A stretch of 64,000 nt of DNA from positions 14,942,001 through 15,006,000 of the forward strand of contig OY727102.1 in the NCBI GenBank assembly GCA_963402885.1, read 5' to 3'. This document shows positions 1 through 15,000 of this stretch, in pieces (position 1 is the stretch's first letter; each line of letters begins with the position of its first letter). The position numbers and the translations under genes are program-made. This DNA comes from Antedon bifida (lineage: Eukaryota; Echinodermata; Crinoidea; Comatulida; Antedonidae). The notes under the pieces are model-generated. The model was not told the origin of the DNA. It made no database searches and saw nothing but the letters and a program-made list of their open reading frames with translations.

Positions 1-3000
1 AAATGGCAGCCTCGTTTCAATCTGTAATTCCAACACCTATTTTACAAAATAAATGGTGATGCCTTTATTGGGCATATAGCATATATATTTTGTGTTTCAA
101 AATCTTACCACGTCGACTTTCACCATTGGCAAATGACAGAGTCGCACCACTAGCAACGTAATCATCACCAATATCAGCTGAACCTCCAGAAGCCTGCCAA
201 GAAATTCCAACATCACCAATAGTTCCTCCTATAGAAACAAAAATGTATACATAATATGCAACCTTCATTATTTGAGATTGTGGGCTTTTCAGCCCTATGA
301 GTAATGATCGTTGGAATGGAGCTTTTAAAATGGAATGCTTGATTGATTTATTTTATTTACTTTGCTATGAATTACTAAGGTACACAATCAACACGTTTAT
401 GTTGACCTCCTAATCAAAGGCTAAAAATAATTGCATTCATCTGATAATTAATCAATTTGAATACACTTATTGTTATAGAAACTTGTTTCAAATTAATGAC
501 AAAAATAAAAAAGACGGACCTGTTCTCTCAATGGTTAACTCCACTCCAACTGATATGCCATTGCGTTCTTCTACATGTATCGTCTGGCCATTATCAGTTG
601 CGTCTGGACTATTGCTATATATACGCCAAACTCCGTTAGCATCATCGTTGGTCTCGATCACAACACGTGTCTCGGATTGTTCTCCAATGCTGGGCTCATT
701 CTGCAATGTTGCTGTGCTCCCAACTAGCTGAACACTGTCTAGTTTTAGCTGTGAATGCGATCAAGTGATCATGATATGTATGACAATGGTGGATGGATAT
801 TAGACATTGTGATCACAAATGATCATTGCTAATAATATATACTGTATGAGTATGATAACATGGTTGAAAATGTGTATGAAGAAACAAATAGTAAACACTA
901 AATTAAATTCATTTAATTGAACACTTTTAACAACAACTAAATGCCCATTTACACAGACGAGCAGTAACTGTAATAAAAATATAGAATCTGTTATTCCTTA
1001 TGACCATTTACACACAACGCTGAGCGGACAGACAGATTTGCTCAGGATAGATACAGATTCTAAGTGGGACAAGGTTTTCCGCTTACCCTTACCACTTGTC
1101 TGTGTAAATTGGCCTTAAAGTGAAGCTTGATTATGTACACCTAAAAACAGTGCATGTTGAAAAGTTCACTGAATTACAAACTACAAAAAGAGAGCACTAT
1201 ATTCTCAGACAGCTTTCATGTTTGATAATTGTAAATTACAGGTAAGATAAAAAATTTAATTATTCTTACATTGAATGATTCTGCCATTTCAGGTATTGCA
1301 TCATCAAGTATGGTAACAGTCACAGTGCCTGTGTTAGCCCCATCAGGTATGCGGACAACCTGACTCATTACTGGAGTGTAGTCTACACCAGGCTGGGCTA
1401 CAGAGTCATACAACAACTGAGCCTAAAAAAGCCAAAATAAAATATTTAGAACTTCAAAAATATCTTGAAATAGTTATATAGTATAAAACACAAATGTTAG
1501 TTGAAAATCGATATAACTTTAATGAAAAAAAAAAGAAGTTTAAAATATATGCGATACATGTTACAAACATATTTTTTATAGCATTTATGTTGTGTTTAAC
1601 AAAGTTAGTAAGAACATTCAATGATGTTGGTATGAAGAGGTAATGGCACCTACGATTAGTTCTTTTTTCTGTTTAAAATAAATTGCTGTGTGCAGAATAT
1701 TACCTTTGCAACATCTTTAATGTACAGGGTAAAACCAGATCCAGAGTCAATATTATCCCCATCAGCTATCACAGACCACAGGCAGCTAACTGTAGCATTT
1801 GCCTCTTGGAACTCAAGAGCCGCACAAGCCCTTTCCCTCAGACAAAAGTCAATGCACATGCCTAAGGGGCTTGAGGCTCTAGATACATCAAGGACAGTCT
1901 TAGAGACATCCATCTGAGAGCCTTGGATTGGTGCATGGTAAAAATCAGTTGGTTCTAGGCCAGTTAGATAGGTTTCATCAACAATGTCAAGTGGTTCACT
2001 GCTATAGATAATCTCTAGCTCACCAAATAGTCCAGCACTAAACCAAGAAAAAACATGTTTCAAGTTGTTCGTTTACAACTAATGAATGTTTATGAGTGCA
2101 ATGGGGCAATTCATTTCATGAGGTGAAAATAGGTTTCTCACAACACAACAATATATGTATATTGAGCATCACATGACCCACAATCTTCCAATCAAATGAC
2201 AAGGATCTATTCGGGTGTGTTATAATATTTATTAATATTACTCATAAAGAAATATCTACACACGATAACTTAATTAATATTAAAGTTTTATTTACCTTCT
2301 AATGATTTCAATATTTGCCAAACTATTCCCATAGATATCTTCCAGTACTGGACTCACTGCATTGGCGAACTCTACTGTTCCATGTGGATTATCATTGGCG
2401 CTAATTGATATGATAGCTGTTGATTGGCTGCCAATTGAACCACCTCCATCTGCACTAACAAGGGTCAAAATAATATCCTACAGGAATAATAAAAACAATA
2501 ATTAATATATTAATAATAAGATAATATTAATAATTTAATTAAAATTATTCATAACATATACCATGAATAATCCTAATGGTATTTAAAAAAAATTGTACAT
2601 CTTTAGGAACATCTAGCCAAGGATTACCAATAGTAAACTAATCACTGTCCTATCATATAGGTGGTAATCCCCCTGATACAGGGGCTATTTGTGAAACAGT
2701 ACACCGGAGTAACCCCTACTTGTCTTGAATGATGAACTAGGTTCTTTAAAGTGCACACAGGCTATAACTATGTACACTGGACCTATGGTTTATAGTCCTT
2801 ATCCGAAAAGATTTGTTCCACCACCAGAACTAGGAGCGAATTGGCCTCAACACATGCTGATATTCTTAGCTCTTTAGGTATGGTAAACATCGCGTATGTC
2901 TCTGTATATCGTAATAAATTATTACCTCATTTTCTTCTGGGATATCATCTGCAAGAATATTTATGTTGAATGTTTCCGTTGTCTTTGTTGTCAAAAAATA

Positions 3001-6000
3001 AAGAGTTCCTCCAGTTGGGAAAACATCTTCAACAGCAAGTTCACCTAAATAAAAGAAAAAAAAACTCATAAACATGTATGACATTTAACAAATGTTATGT
3101 GTCCTTTGGTTAGGAATATAATTAAGTTGGTGGAACAAGGAACTAATAGGGAGATAATAGGGATCTTTTGCACAAGCACATAATGTTAACGGATGACATC
3201 AACATTCTACTCATTTGCATAACAATGTAGTTCAGCAAACAGTTGCGTTATCGTACTATTATGAAGAAAAGAAAACACACCGTTGATTGTGGCTTGCCAT
3301 GTGACTGCAACCACACCAATATCACCAGCACTGCGGATAATACTGATTGTCAGTTCAGTTACATCATCTCCTTCTGGTTCATTGACCTCTAACTGTGATT
3401 GTCCAAAACCTTGAAAATAAAAAACATTGATATAAAAATATTCAGCCTATATGGCCCTAAAATTACATTAAAATGTTGTCATAGATACAAAACATAAAAA
3501 GCCTCATAAAAATCATTAATTTTCATTACATATTCAAAATGAACTAATGTTAAAAAAAGCCACAGATTGAACAGTAGACAAAAATATACTTACCAAAACT
3601 GCCATTAGGATCATCAGAAGGAGTGATAATAACAGAGCATCTACTGGGTGAACCTAGAGCAGCACCTCCAGTAATGTCATTAAGCAGAATGATCTCAAAC
3701 TGCTCCTCAATCTCTGGTACTGGATCATTCAGAATCTCAACTGGCAGTGCTTTGGTTGTCTCTCCTTCCAGGAACACCACATTTGATGAGGTGATGCTGT
3801 AATCAAGACCGCGCTGGGCAGAGTCAGGCATTGTTTCAAAGTTCACAGAAATCTGAGGGACAAAAATGAATTGTAATAAAGCTCTGTCTACACTATCAAA
3901 CTAGTTTGACAAAAAAGTGTCTAAATATGATCACGACCTCAAATTAATGGTACGTATTTTAAGATTAATCTGTGGACGACGGTGGGTTCCCGCTGTCTAC
4001 GACCAACTCATTTCATCTGAAAAGCCGAAGAACTTTGACAAATAAGGGGCACTAATCTGCAACCAGCGTAGCTACTCCTAGCAATCACTAACATCCAGTC
4101 ATTGCCAGATGAAGACCTGTTAACAATTGCGCACACATATCTTTTATGGTTAAATGTAAAGAATTGTATATATATTACATAAAATTAGATGAAACCATTT
4201 TTTGAAGATCCAACAGAATGGCAATTACAAATTGCTTATAGTCACTTAATGTTAATTTTTTTGATGTATATATATATATATTTAGGCAAATTGCCAAGGA
4301 TAACCATAAGCGAATTTATTCACTATCCTTCTTAAAGGTGGCAATCCTGTTCACACGACAAACATTGTCATATACACAAGATACTCTACATAAACAGTCT
4401 TTGGGAGTGAAGTTATAATTTGTCATTAGAAAAAATTCTGAAACTGACAGGACTCGAACCCAGGACCTTTGGATTGGTAGCCAAACATCATAACCACCAA
4501 GCCACAACTCCATTCTGTTAATAATTGATATTCATTAATGCTTTACTAGTTCATATGATCACATTGCCTATTGCATATAACAGAGAAACTGACCTGGCCA
4601 AATGATCCAGCTGTTCTTGTAATGTTAATGAAAGTTCCAGAGAAGTCTTCAGATACAGTGATCTCACTCACAGACAACTGAAGGATGCCATTAGCATTAT
4701 CATTGGCTGGGATGATCACTTCAGCGATGCTTTGCTCACCAATGCTAGGTGAATCTATGACTACAAATCAATTCAACATTTATTTCATCAAATGCCATAC
4801 AAATAATACAGAGCATAACATGAGGACCAACCTGGAATTAAACTTGTTGGGCCCTTTGACATGGTTACAAAAAATAATAACAAGACAACAAAAAGATACA
4901 AAATTAAGGATTTACAAGGATTAAATTAGAACGTGTAATGTTAAAAAATGTATATATTAGCTTAAATAAAATGACTATGAAACTACTTTAAGGTAATATA
5001 TTCTGTATATTTCCCTAATCAGTAATTAATGTGGTGATCATTAATTGCTCTGGTCATGTAAATAATTTGGAAGATAAAGATTTAAGCAAAAAGATTTGGA
5101 AGCATGGTGTGTGCGCTCTTTTAAATTTGTATAACTTTGACGAAAGAGATGAAAAAACTACTTTTTAATTTCAACTGGTTATATGATCGACAGAGAGAGT
5201 TTAAAACACTGTTTTTACTGTATTAAGTAATACATGTAATACATATTGTCATCAAGAAAAAAAAATGTCTACATTGATTGATGTTGTCTACATACCAGGT
5301 TCCAATTGTGGAGAATCTATCAGTGCAACTCTTGTTAAATAAAGAAACAATGTCTCCTCAGTCTCTGGTTGGTCATCCTCTAGAAGTGTGAGCATAACAG
5401 TGGCCTCTTGTTGACCGTCTGTGAAAACTATTGACCCTTGGGCTGCTTTGTAATCTACACCTTCTGATGCTCGACTAAAACAGAAAGAATATTCAGGCTT
5501 TTTAATTTCAAATTAAATTTATTAGCATTTAAGTAGAGTATTTTTTATATCAATTTGTTGTTCTGAACTACATTGATGGAATGACCATGAGTGACCATAA
5601 TGACCAAATATTATCTCTTCCTGTTTTTCATAAGAAGAAACATTATAATTAAATAGGCTGTGTGCCTTATTTGCTCATCAGGACACTCAGCTCGCTTTGC
5701 CAAGATAGGAACTCAAAATAGTCCTTTGATCTTATGTCTGGCTGTGATAAATACCAACAGTACTGTACTATGTACGTATTCTCTGTGGCGCGGTGTCTGT
5801 TAACCAAACATTTGAGAAAGTCAATTAACCAATCGAAAATCTGTCTAGGGGCTGTGGAACTGATTGTATCACAGCCACAGATCAACCCTTTGATCTCCAG
5901 GGCTCAGAATCCTGTTGTTAGATTGCTTTGGTTAAATTAATTACAGGAGTAATTACATAAAATTGTGAATACAAGAAAAATAATATAGAAATACTCACCT

Positions 6001-9000
6001 TGTAAATGGTGGCATGTTAGGAAGTTCTTCATCATCTCGCAATGTTGAATAAAAAACCTGAATAGTGCCCACAGACCCAGCTTCACGAATAATCTACAAT
6101 AAAAGAAGGTCATTGTATTTAATATAGGAGCAGTATTATAAAGATGCAGATAGCAAGCTTAAATAGTTAAAGGTCAAAACACAACAAATTCAAGAAGTTC
6201 TAAAGAAATTATAGCTGTTAAGAATCATCCAATCAAATATGCCGGTTTAAATCCCACCCCTTGCTCAGCTTCATCACATAATGCTCTATTGTGTGCAATA
6301 TTTTTGTAACCTCATTATTTCAATCTTTTTTTACCAAAATATACATTTTTTTTATAAAGAATACCGTATTCATACATTTAAAGAAACGTTCTGGTTGGCC
6401 TCAACTTGTACGATCTCGAGGGACTCTTGACTAAAGATAAACCTGCCATATGGATCATCACTTGCTCTAATGGTCAATTGGGCAACCAGGTATTGGCTTT
6501 CTCCAAGGTCACCATCACTGACTGCGATGAGATTGACAAAGAATATTTCATCAAGTTCAGGAACCTGCAAAAACACATTAAGAAAGTTTGTAAAATTAAT
6601 AATAAATGTACACATATACACACACATTTTTTATTTTGTACTTTTGCAATTATGACCAGCATCAAATCAAATACTCTTTGAAATATTGTAGAGTTTGAGC
6701 CATACTAAAATCTGAAATTATTGAAACAAAACTTGTTATTTTGTTCTATTATGTGACATTAAAATGGCATATTAAAAAAAAAATGTTTTAAATTATTTTT
6801 CAGGGGGACAATACATTTTTTAATTGAGATGGATTCTTTCGTACTACTAACTTCCCCTGTTTCATTCTTACCTTTAGTAGTTTAAATATCTAGTACATCG
6901 TTTATAGATAGATTGAAGGGATCGTAGGGGAAATGATTTGGGTCCAAATTAAAGATAAAATCAAGTTGAACCAATTTGGTTGCTCTAAGGGTGTGTCTAC
7001 CACTGACGCTCTTATACTTTTGTTAAACGAATGCTTTAATGCTACTGACCAAGGAGATGAAATGAGATTATTATTGCTTGATTTCAAAAAGGCTTATGAT
7101 TTAATTGACCATAATATATTAATTGATAAGTTGTATAATTTAGGGGTCGAAGACCATCTAATCTCTTGGATCTATGCTTTTCTATGTGATAGAAAACAAC
7201 GTGTTAAACTAGGCGATGAATTGTCCCCTTGGACAGTCGTTAAGGGTGGTATCCCCCAAGGATCCTGGTTGGGGCCCATGTTGTTTATCATCTTTGTCGA
7301 CGATCTTCTGGATGGGGTGCCGTGCATGAAATACATGGACGACACCTCCATCCATGAACGCGTCGGCAACGATGGGGCAACTGTACTCCAAACCACTCTT
7401 GACGAAACTGTCCAGTGGGCTAAGGATAACAATATGTACCTTAATATTAAGAAAACGAAAGAGATGAGAATTAGTTGTAAAAGGTCAAAGACTGCTTTTG
7501 AGCCACTCCATGTTGGAGATTGTAATCTGGAACGTGTTGACGAATTTAAACTTCTTGGTGTAATTATTTCTCATAATTTGTCATGGCAACCTCATATTGA
7601 TCAAATGATTAGTAAATGTAATTCTAGAATGTACTTTCTCAAACAGGTGCGGAGGGCAGGCCTGGATGCCCCCGCACTTGTCCAATTTTATACTAGTATC
7701 ATTAGACCAATATTAGAATATGCGGCCCCAGTTTGGGGATCAAATATTACGAAGCAACAGAATCAACAACTTGAACAAATTCAGAGAAGGGCCTTTAAAT
7801 GTATTTTTCCGCATGCTACTTATTCCGATGCCCGCAGCTTCCTTGGTTTTTCTACCTTAGAAGACCGCCGTGTTCGACTGTGCAAGGATTTTTTTGTTAA
7901 AATCAAAGACCCCAGTCACAGATTGAATCATTTGTTACCGGAGGCTCCTTCTGCTGCTTATAATCTTAGAAGACTCCGTGAGTTCTGTATCCCTAGAGTT
8001 AAAACTAACCGTTCAAAAACGTTTATTATTAATCACGGATTATTCCAAAAATGGTAAACATTTTGTGTTATGTTTCCGCGACCTTCCGTACCTTTGTGTG
8101 TAAATATTATTGAAAATTTTTGAAGTTTTTAACATTTTTTAAATTTGTAAACATTTTTAATACTTTTAAATTTTTATCCTGCAGGCCTATGTCTTTAGCT
8201 ATTTGAATTTTATATTTATTGTTTTTATAATAAGTGATTTTTTATTGTAATTTTGTTTTAATTTTTTGATTGTATGTTCTACATTTCTGAATGTCTTTTA
8301 TATTTGTATATTGCATTTTATTTTTCTGAGTGAAACGCTTTTGTTAAACTTCAATCTTTCGTTTGATTGCAATAAAGTTCTATTCGTATTCGTATTCGTA
8401 TACTATTAAAGACTGGTATTATGTTTAACTGCTAAATTAATGAAGAATATTGGACTTTTCAATAATAGATAATAAAGTTCCTTACTTGATCCATAATTGG
8501 CTGGATTTCAATATTTACTGCCCTCTCTTCAACATTGAATGTAACATTTCCATCATATTCTTGTAGGTCTGTTGTAATGTTTGCTTCTGGTGAGTTTGAA
8601 GTTACTTGCCAATAGACAACAGATATGCCAAGAGCACCACCAGTTCTTGTTACCTGATAACAAATTTAAAAGTATTATGCTAATTATTATACTTTCTCTG
8701 CTACGGTTACCAAGAGCAAATAGGTAATTCGTTGTCTTAACTAACAATATGAGAAAAATGAGTACATTGTATACATATTAAAAACATAATATTTAAACAA
8801 GAGCACCCAAGATGAGGTATAAAGTTTATTGATTTGGTTGAGTTGAACAGAAGAAAGAAAAGGAAAAGAAAAAAATATAATTCTTAGTAACCTTATTTAA
8901 AGGTCTGCCTACACTATTGAAAAAAATTGTGATGTGCCCAAATATGGTAGTGAAATTCCCCCAGATATGGTAGTGATATGACATCCACATGTCCATATAT

Positions 9001-12000
9001 GGGCACATCACATTTTGTTGTCACATAAAGTTTAATAGTGTAGACAGAGCTTAAGGAGAGTAAATACCTGTAGTGCAGCCGTCTCTGTTTCACTGATGGT
9101 CACATCAATGGAATTTTCAGCAAATTCAAACTTTCCATAAGCCTCATCTGAATTCAAAATTGTTACTTCTACAGTTGAACCAATGTCCAGATCAGCTGAA
9201 TGTGGAAATTATTAATTATTACCAAACAAACATTAATACAAGAATATGATAATAATAAGGTAGATAAACATATATACAGTCAACTCTCCCAATATCCAGA
9301 CACCTTTGGGCTGGCCAAATATGTCTGATTTTCTGGTATTCAGAATGTGTTTTTAATGGTAAAATTAATTTGGAAGCTTTTGGTTTTGGGAGAGTTTCCG
9401 GTTCTCAGAAAGTCTGGTATTGGGAGAGTTGACTGTATAGTTGTATACGATTTATCTTTTGCAATTTTTGATAGAACAAAAACGTGGTTGGGAAGGGATT
9501 TGTAAGTCTATAGATATATGATATTTGTATCTTTGAAAAGTCATAAAAAGCAATAGGTACAGGAAATATAAAAAAATTGTATATTTAAGTAAAACTAAAC
9601 CCCAAAACTACAGATATTAAATAAATGAATAAAAGAGTGGTATCACAGTGAATTATACAATTCTTGTAAATGTAAAGAAAATAAAGTCAATGGTTTTAAA
9701 AAGATCTGGCTAGAAAAACTATATTGTCGTGCACCTTTGAATGAACCAGTGATGGAATAAACTTGAAAAAATGAGGAATAAAATTGTGAAAGGGGTGGAA
9801 AGGGTATCACATAATACAATAGGTCAAAGGTTAAATGTAATATTTGCAATTAATACTTATTACGTATGCAGACACACTGTGAAAGCCTCATGTTTAATAT
9901 CCAATATTATATCCAAATCAAACGTTATTTTCATAATGTTAGGATGCCTTCGTTTCAAGCAAAATCTAATTCTTGCTTTGTAGAGACTATTACAGATTTT
10001 CTAATGTTTACCATTTGACTGCGAGCTATTGTGTTCCATTTAAATTTAAATATCATTCATGCTCGGCTTTAAATATGATTTATTTTTACTTTAAAAAAGG
10101 GGGGGAAAACGTGCAGAGTGGATATGACATGCTGGTAATCATGCAATGAATGAAATGTAATAAACTCACCGTCTGATTCAGATTAAGATGAACAAAAACA
10201 TGACAATTATTAATACATATTATGATAGACACACAAACTACAATGTATAAACTATATATTCTATTTTCAACTAAAACAGATTAAAATACTTGACATGCAA
10301 TGATATTTACAAATGCTAACAGCAAATACATTTTTTTAATCAGAATTTTAATATTTTTAAAGATTTGAAAAATGAAGCACACATCTTTTAGACCAATCAG
10401 TATTGACAATTAGTAAGTGCAATACAAAACTCCAATAGATTTACTATAAAGAATGGGTTTTAAAAAACACATCATTCTTTGAAATATTATATCCAGATCA
10501 AGTGTTTCCACTACCAAATGTATACTACAGTATGTACAAGCTTTTGCTATTATTTATATTATGTATTTTTTTATACATAATTATATTGTGTATAAAATCA
10601 TATATTAATAAAGTTTGGTAAATAGTCAATATTAAATTTGTATCATTAGTAACTGACATAATTTTTAAAAGGATTTGATTAAGATACAGATATGTTAAGT
10701 ATGTGAGACTAATTAACACAACACTCTTAGATGGTCACTTCTTATTTCTACACTGAGACTTACCTCCACCTGTTGGGTTGGACAGTTGAACACGGAAGGT
10801 TTTCTCCAGCTCAGGGATATTGTTGTCAACGATGGTGATGTTGATGTAAGCATATCGCTGCTGATCCTCAAAGGTCAAAGTTCCTCCAGCACCCTAAAAA
10901 TTAACAATTATTGTGAACTTATTTAACTATCATTCACACATTTGATACTCTTACAGGAGCCGAAACACGAGTATTGGTCTAGGCAAATCCATTTATTTCA
11001 TACTAATTTCTGTTCAAAATTCAAAGTGTTAAATCCAAGCATCATCTGACTCCCTATGACATACAGCAAAGTTTTGCCCTTTAACCTTTGTGAGGACATA
11101 GGGTAACCCCTTCAACCATTGATAGTGACCTAAGGGAAATCTCCTCTTAAGGCAAAAAGGCAAGGACAATTTAAATGTTCCAGTTATGTCGTTTACTTAC
11201 AACAAAGTCGATTGGATCTTTTCCAGCAGACACAGCAGTTCCGTCAAGAGTGCTCCATTCAACTGCAACAGGTCCAAGTAATCCTTGTGCCCTCACAACT
11301 AAAAGCTGGATGAACTCTGCCTCCTCTTGTACGGACACTCTAACAATGTCCTCTTCTACTGGTATTAAAGGATCACCTGCTTCTGGTGGAGAACCAACTG
11401 CAAACTGTAGAAGTCCATATGGGAAGTCATTCAAGGCAAGAGTGAGGTTGTTTTCAAAGTTGACAGGATCGATGCTGGCACCACTTGTGTCTGTGGATCC
11501 AATTATGCCATCATCAGACATAGGATGCGATGTTAGGAGCATGATGGTAAAGTATTCTGTGAGTTCTGGAACTAAGTCTTCAACAGCAACAAGAGTGATT
11601 TCCTGTTAAAATTAATGTTACATAAAATAATTAATAAAAAAAACAAAGCATATATCAATGGAAAACTATTAAATTAACATAAAAAACAATTTATATAAAT
11701 TCATTGTTTGGAAGCGTGGACAGGAACTGGCCACCCCACCACATAATGCAGATGCTAGAACAATGAGCTCCTAACAACTATTCCCTTACATTCAGAATGA
11801 ACACACATTTACCTTTGGTTTGAAATATATTATTATTATTTGAAATATTGAGTATATAAATGTGGTATTATTATTATATATTATAACTTACACTGAACAT
11901 TACAGGGAACATAAAAACATGATGATAAAATTATAAATTTTTAAGTTAAAATAATAGTAAATGGCATACCATTTCTCTGATGCCATTTTCAAAAACCAGC

Positions 12001-15000
12001 AGGCCAGAAGCATTTACAAAGTCAGTTACAGCAACCTCTCCTGTCTGCAGATTTGTGATTTCCCATGGAATGGACACAATGCCCTCATCACCACGGCTAC
12101 GCACAACTGGACATGTGTATGTGACAGACTCAGAGGAGAGTAAATCTGCTATTGATGATGAGCAAAGACCAGAAAACCCAAACAATCCATTTGCGTTGTC
12201 ACTTTTTAGTACTGAAATTAAAAGTAAATAAAGTTGTCAATAAGTTTCTGCTTGATTTTCATATAAGGTACAATTATAAATTATATGATTTCTTATGCTC
12301 TGTCTACACTATCAAACTTTGTCAAAAGTATGTGATGTGCCCATATATGGACATGTGATGTCATATCACTACCATATTTGGGCATATCACTACCGTATTT
12401 GGGCATATCACTACCATATTTGGGCACATCACACTAGTTTGACAGTGTAGACAGAGCTTTACACACACATTAGCTAAATTTAAACACAACAAGGATGTAA
12501 TAAGGAAAAGAACAGAATGTATGGGCATGCAATTAACAGACTGTCTGCCAACAAATAGTTAAGTCAGCTGAAAATTAGATCACAATTATGCATGTTATAA
12601 AAGTATGCCTTAAAATCTTCCTTTTCTGAAGTCAGTAATAATCTGGAGAGATTCTAAATTATGTTACCTGTAAGAACAGCAGTATTGTCCTCCAAGTCTA
12701 GTCTTGCTCCACCATTCACTGTGAGGAGAATGACAGTGAATACTTCATTACCTTCCTCTTCGGTGTCCTGAATGGAGGATATATTAAAGCCTTCTATGCT
12801 CTCATCAGGGTTAAAGGTCACATAGCCTGAGATTGGTGTTACATCTTTGGTAGCAGGGTTGTTCCAAATTTCACTTATTTCACTAAAGGAAAAAATACAG
12901 AGAAAAAAGAGTATTATTATATACAGTATTTTGTATACTGGATTGTAAATGATAAATAGTGATAATGATAATAGTTTATCAATAAGGCCAAAAAAAAAAA
13001 ATTGTTGTGTTGGCCACGCCCGACCGACCCTAAACTGACGAAAATGAAGGTCGGCATTTTTTTTTTTTTTTGTTGGGAGCCAAACGGCAATTGTGAAACG
13101 AAATGGTGAAAAATATTGTCTTATTTGCCAAATTGGCGAACATATTTCACCTGCCGGACGTGTGAAAAAGAAGCGTGCAACAACCAACCGTGAATCAATC
13201 ATGTGATAACCAGAATACGCGATTATCAATTTTTGGGGGATCCAAGTTTTAATTAAATAAACGCCTTGATTACACAGTGGTTGAGACAGTTTTTTAATAG
13301 TTATCACATTTTTAAACACCCTCTTAATTAATGGACTCTACCAACGTTGATCTGCAGCATGCAAAGAACAACATATCGTACATCGCACGAGGTTGTTGAT
13401 GCAGTGATTTTTGGTTTTACTGTACAGTACTACGATCCGATTACGAACTTGTTAAATGATGTAAAAGTCATGGATTCGCCAAGCAAGTAGGCCTAGGCCT
13501 ATATACGTTTAATAAAAAATTACCTAAGATTGTCGTAAGCTCTTTTGTTTAAGCTTGTTATTTATATAGCGATAATCCATCTGTTCCGGCATGTACGTAG
13601 CCTCTAGGCCTCTAGCCGGCGGACCTCTAATAAGCCTATGCCTACTCCTCGATCGATCGATGTCTCTGGTTGAGGGAATTTCCCCCCGACATTTTAATGT
13701 TATATCTTTAATGCCAGTGTAATTACGTATGGATAAAACAATATAAAACTCAATATTTTTCATCTAAAATAATATAATAGGTTATGTTAACTTGCCGCTT
13801 GCGTAATGCAGCATTAACACGGAAATAGTTTATTTCGACCTTGATTGTTTTTGTTGGAAATGGTAGCTAGAGCCTAGGCCTTTTTGCCTAAAAAAGCTAG
13901 GCCTACGTTTATTTAATAAACATTTTTTAAACTTTTGTTGAAACAATTATAGAGCGTGAGCCTATGGTGCTATGAAAAGTGTTTAAAAAGTCTTTTTGTA
14001 TCATTTGTGTAAATTGTTTATTATTTTGCCGGCAACACATTTTTGGTCTGGAAAAAAAAAAAAAAAAAAAAATTTTCGTACCGACCTACCCATTTTTGGG
14101 ATTTACCAAAAACGTGGCCAACACAAATTTTTTTTTTTTTTGGCCTAATTATAGAGTGTGGAATTTTATTTCCCATAGTAATAATAAATGAAATACATGA
14201 TGACCAGTAATATTAGTTCTAAAACTCACTTCAATGTTAGCCTCCTACTGTACAGTCTTACATCTTGTAATAATCCTTTGTAGTTATCACTGGTTGGGAG
14301 TCTAGCACCAACATACACCAAGCCATCACCATCAGCATTTTGATCACTGAGGATCCTGAGATGTGGAATAAAAAATAAAGTTGTTAGTCCCATGCAAGGT
14401 AGTTTATGACGATTATTTCATATTTACATTTTTTTTCTTGGGGTAAAGAAGGCAGTATTTGTATGGCAATATTATATTAATGAAGGATTTCTTTCTCATT
14501 TTAGATATAAAATAATAATAAAATATATAATTGGCATGGAATGAAAATTGTACAACAAAATTGGATAAGTGATAACTGATTATTTAATTTTACCACACTT
14601 TAAATATTGAATTTATATGACTAAGGTGAAACTCACAAATCTGCCTGGAGTTGACCATCTACGTACACCTTGACCATGAGGTCACCAACCACTGCAATTA
14701 ACTGATGCCATTTGTCATCAGTCAACATTAAATTACTGAACGTGGCACCTGCTGATAAATTCACCTGTAAAAGTAAATATATTTTCAATTACCATTAGGT
14801 GAGGTGGATGTACTGTAATGACAATTATTGTTATGGTTTTCATTTTCAAACATTATATTCTTGATCATGTTGACACAATGTTACAGTCTTCCAAAAACAA
14901 TCATGGTTGTATATAGTTAATAAAGAAATTATCAATGCAGCTGTCAACATGCTAAAAGAGTACAGGGGCTGCCTCCTGCACAGTATGCTTATCTGCTAGT

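Noticed and set aside
11175-11609. Plus-strand frame of 144 codons
   Set aside because: Antisense shadow of ADGRV1 exon 20, which is phase-compatible with its neighbours.
12654-13319. Long minus-strand frame of 221 codons
   Set aside because: Only 12668-12882 is ADGRV1 exon 18; the rest is intron and transposon read-through past a clear acceptor.
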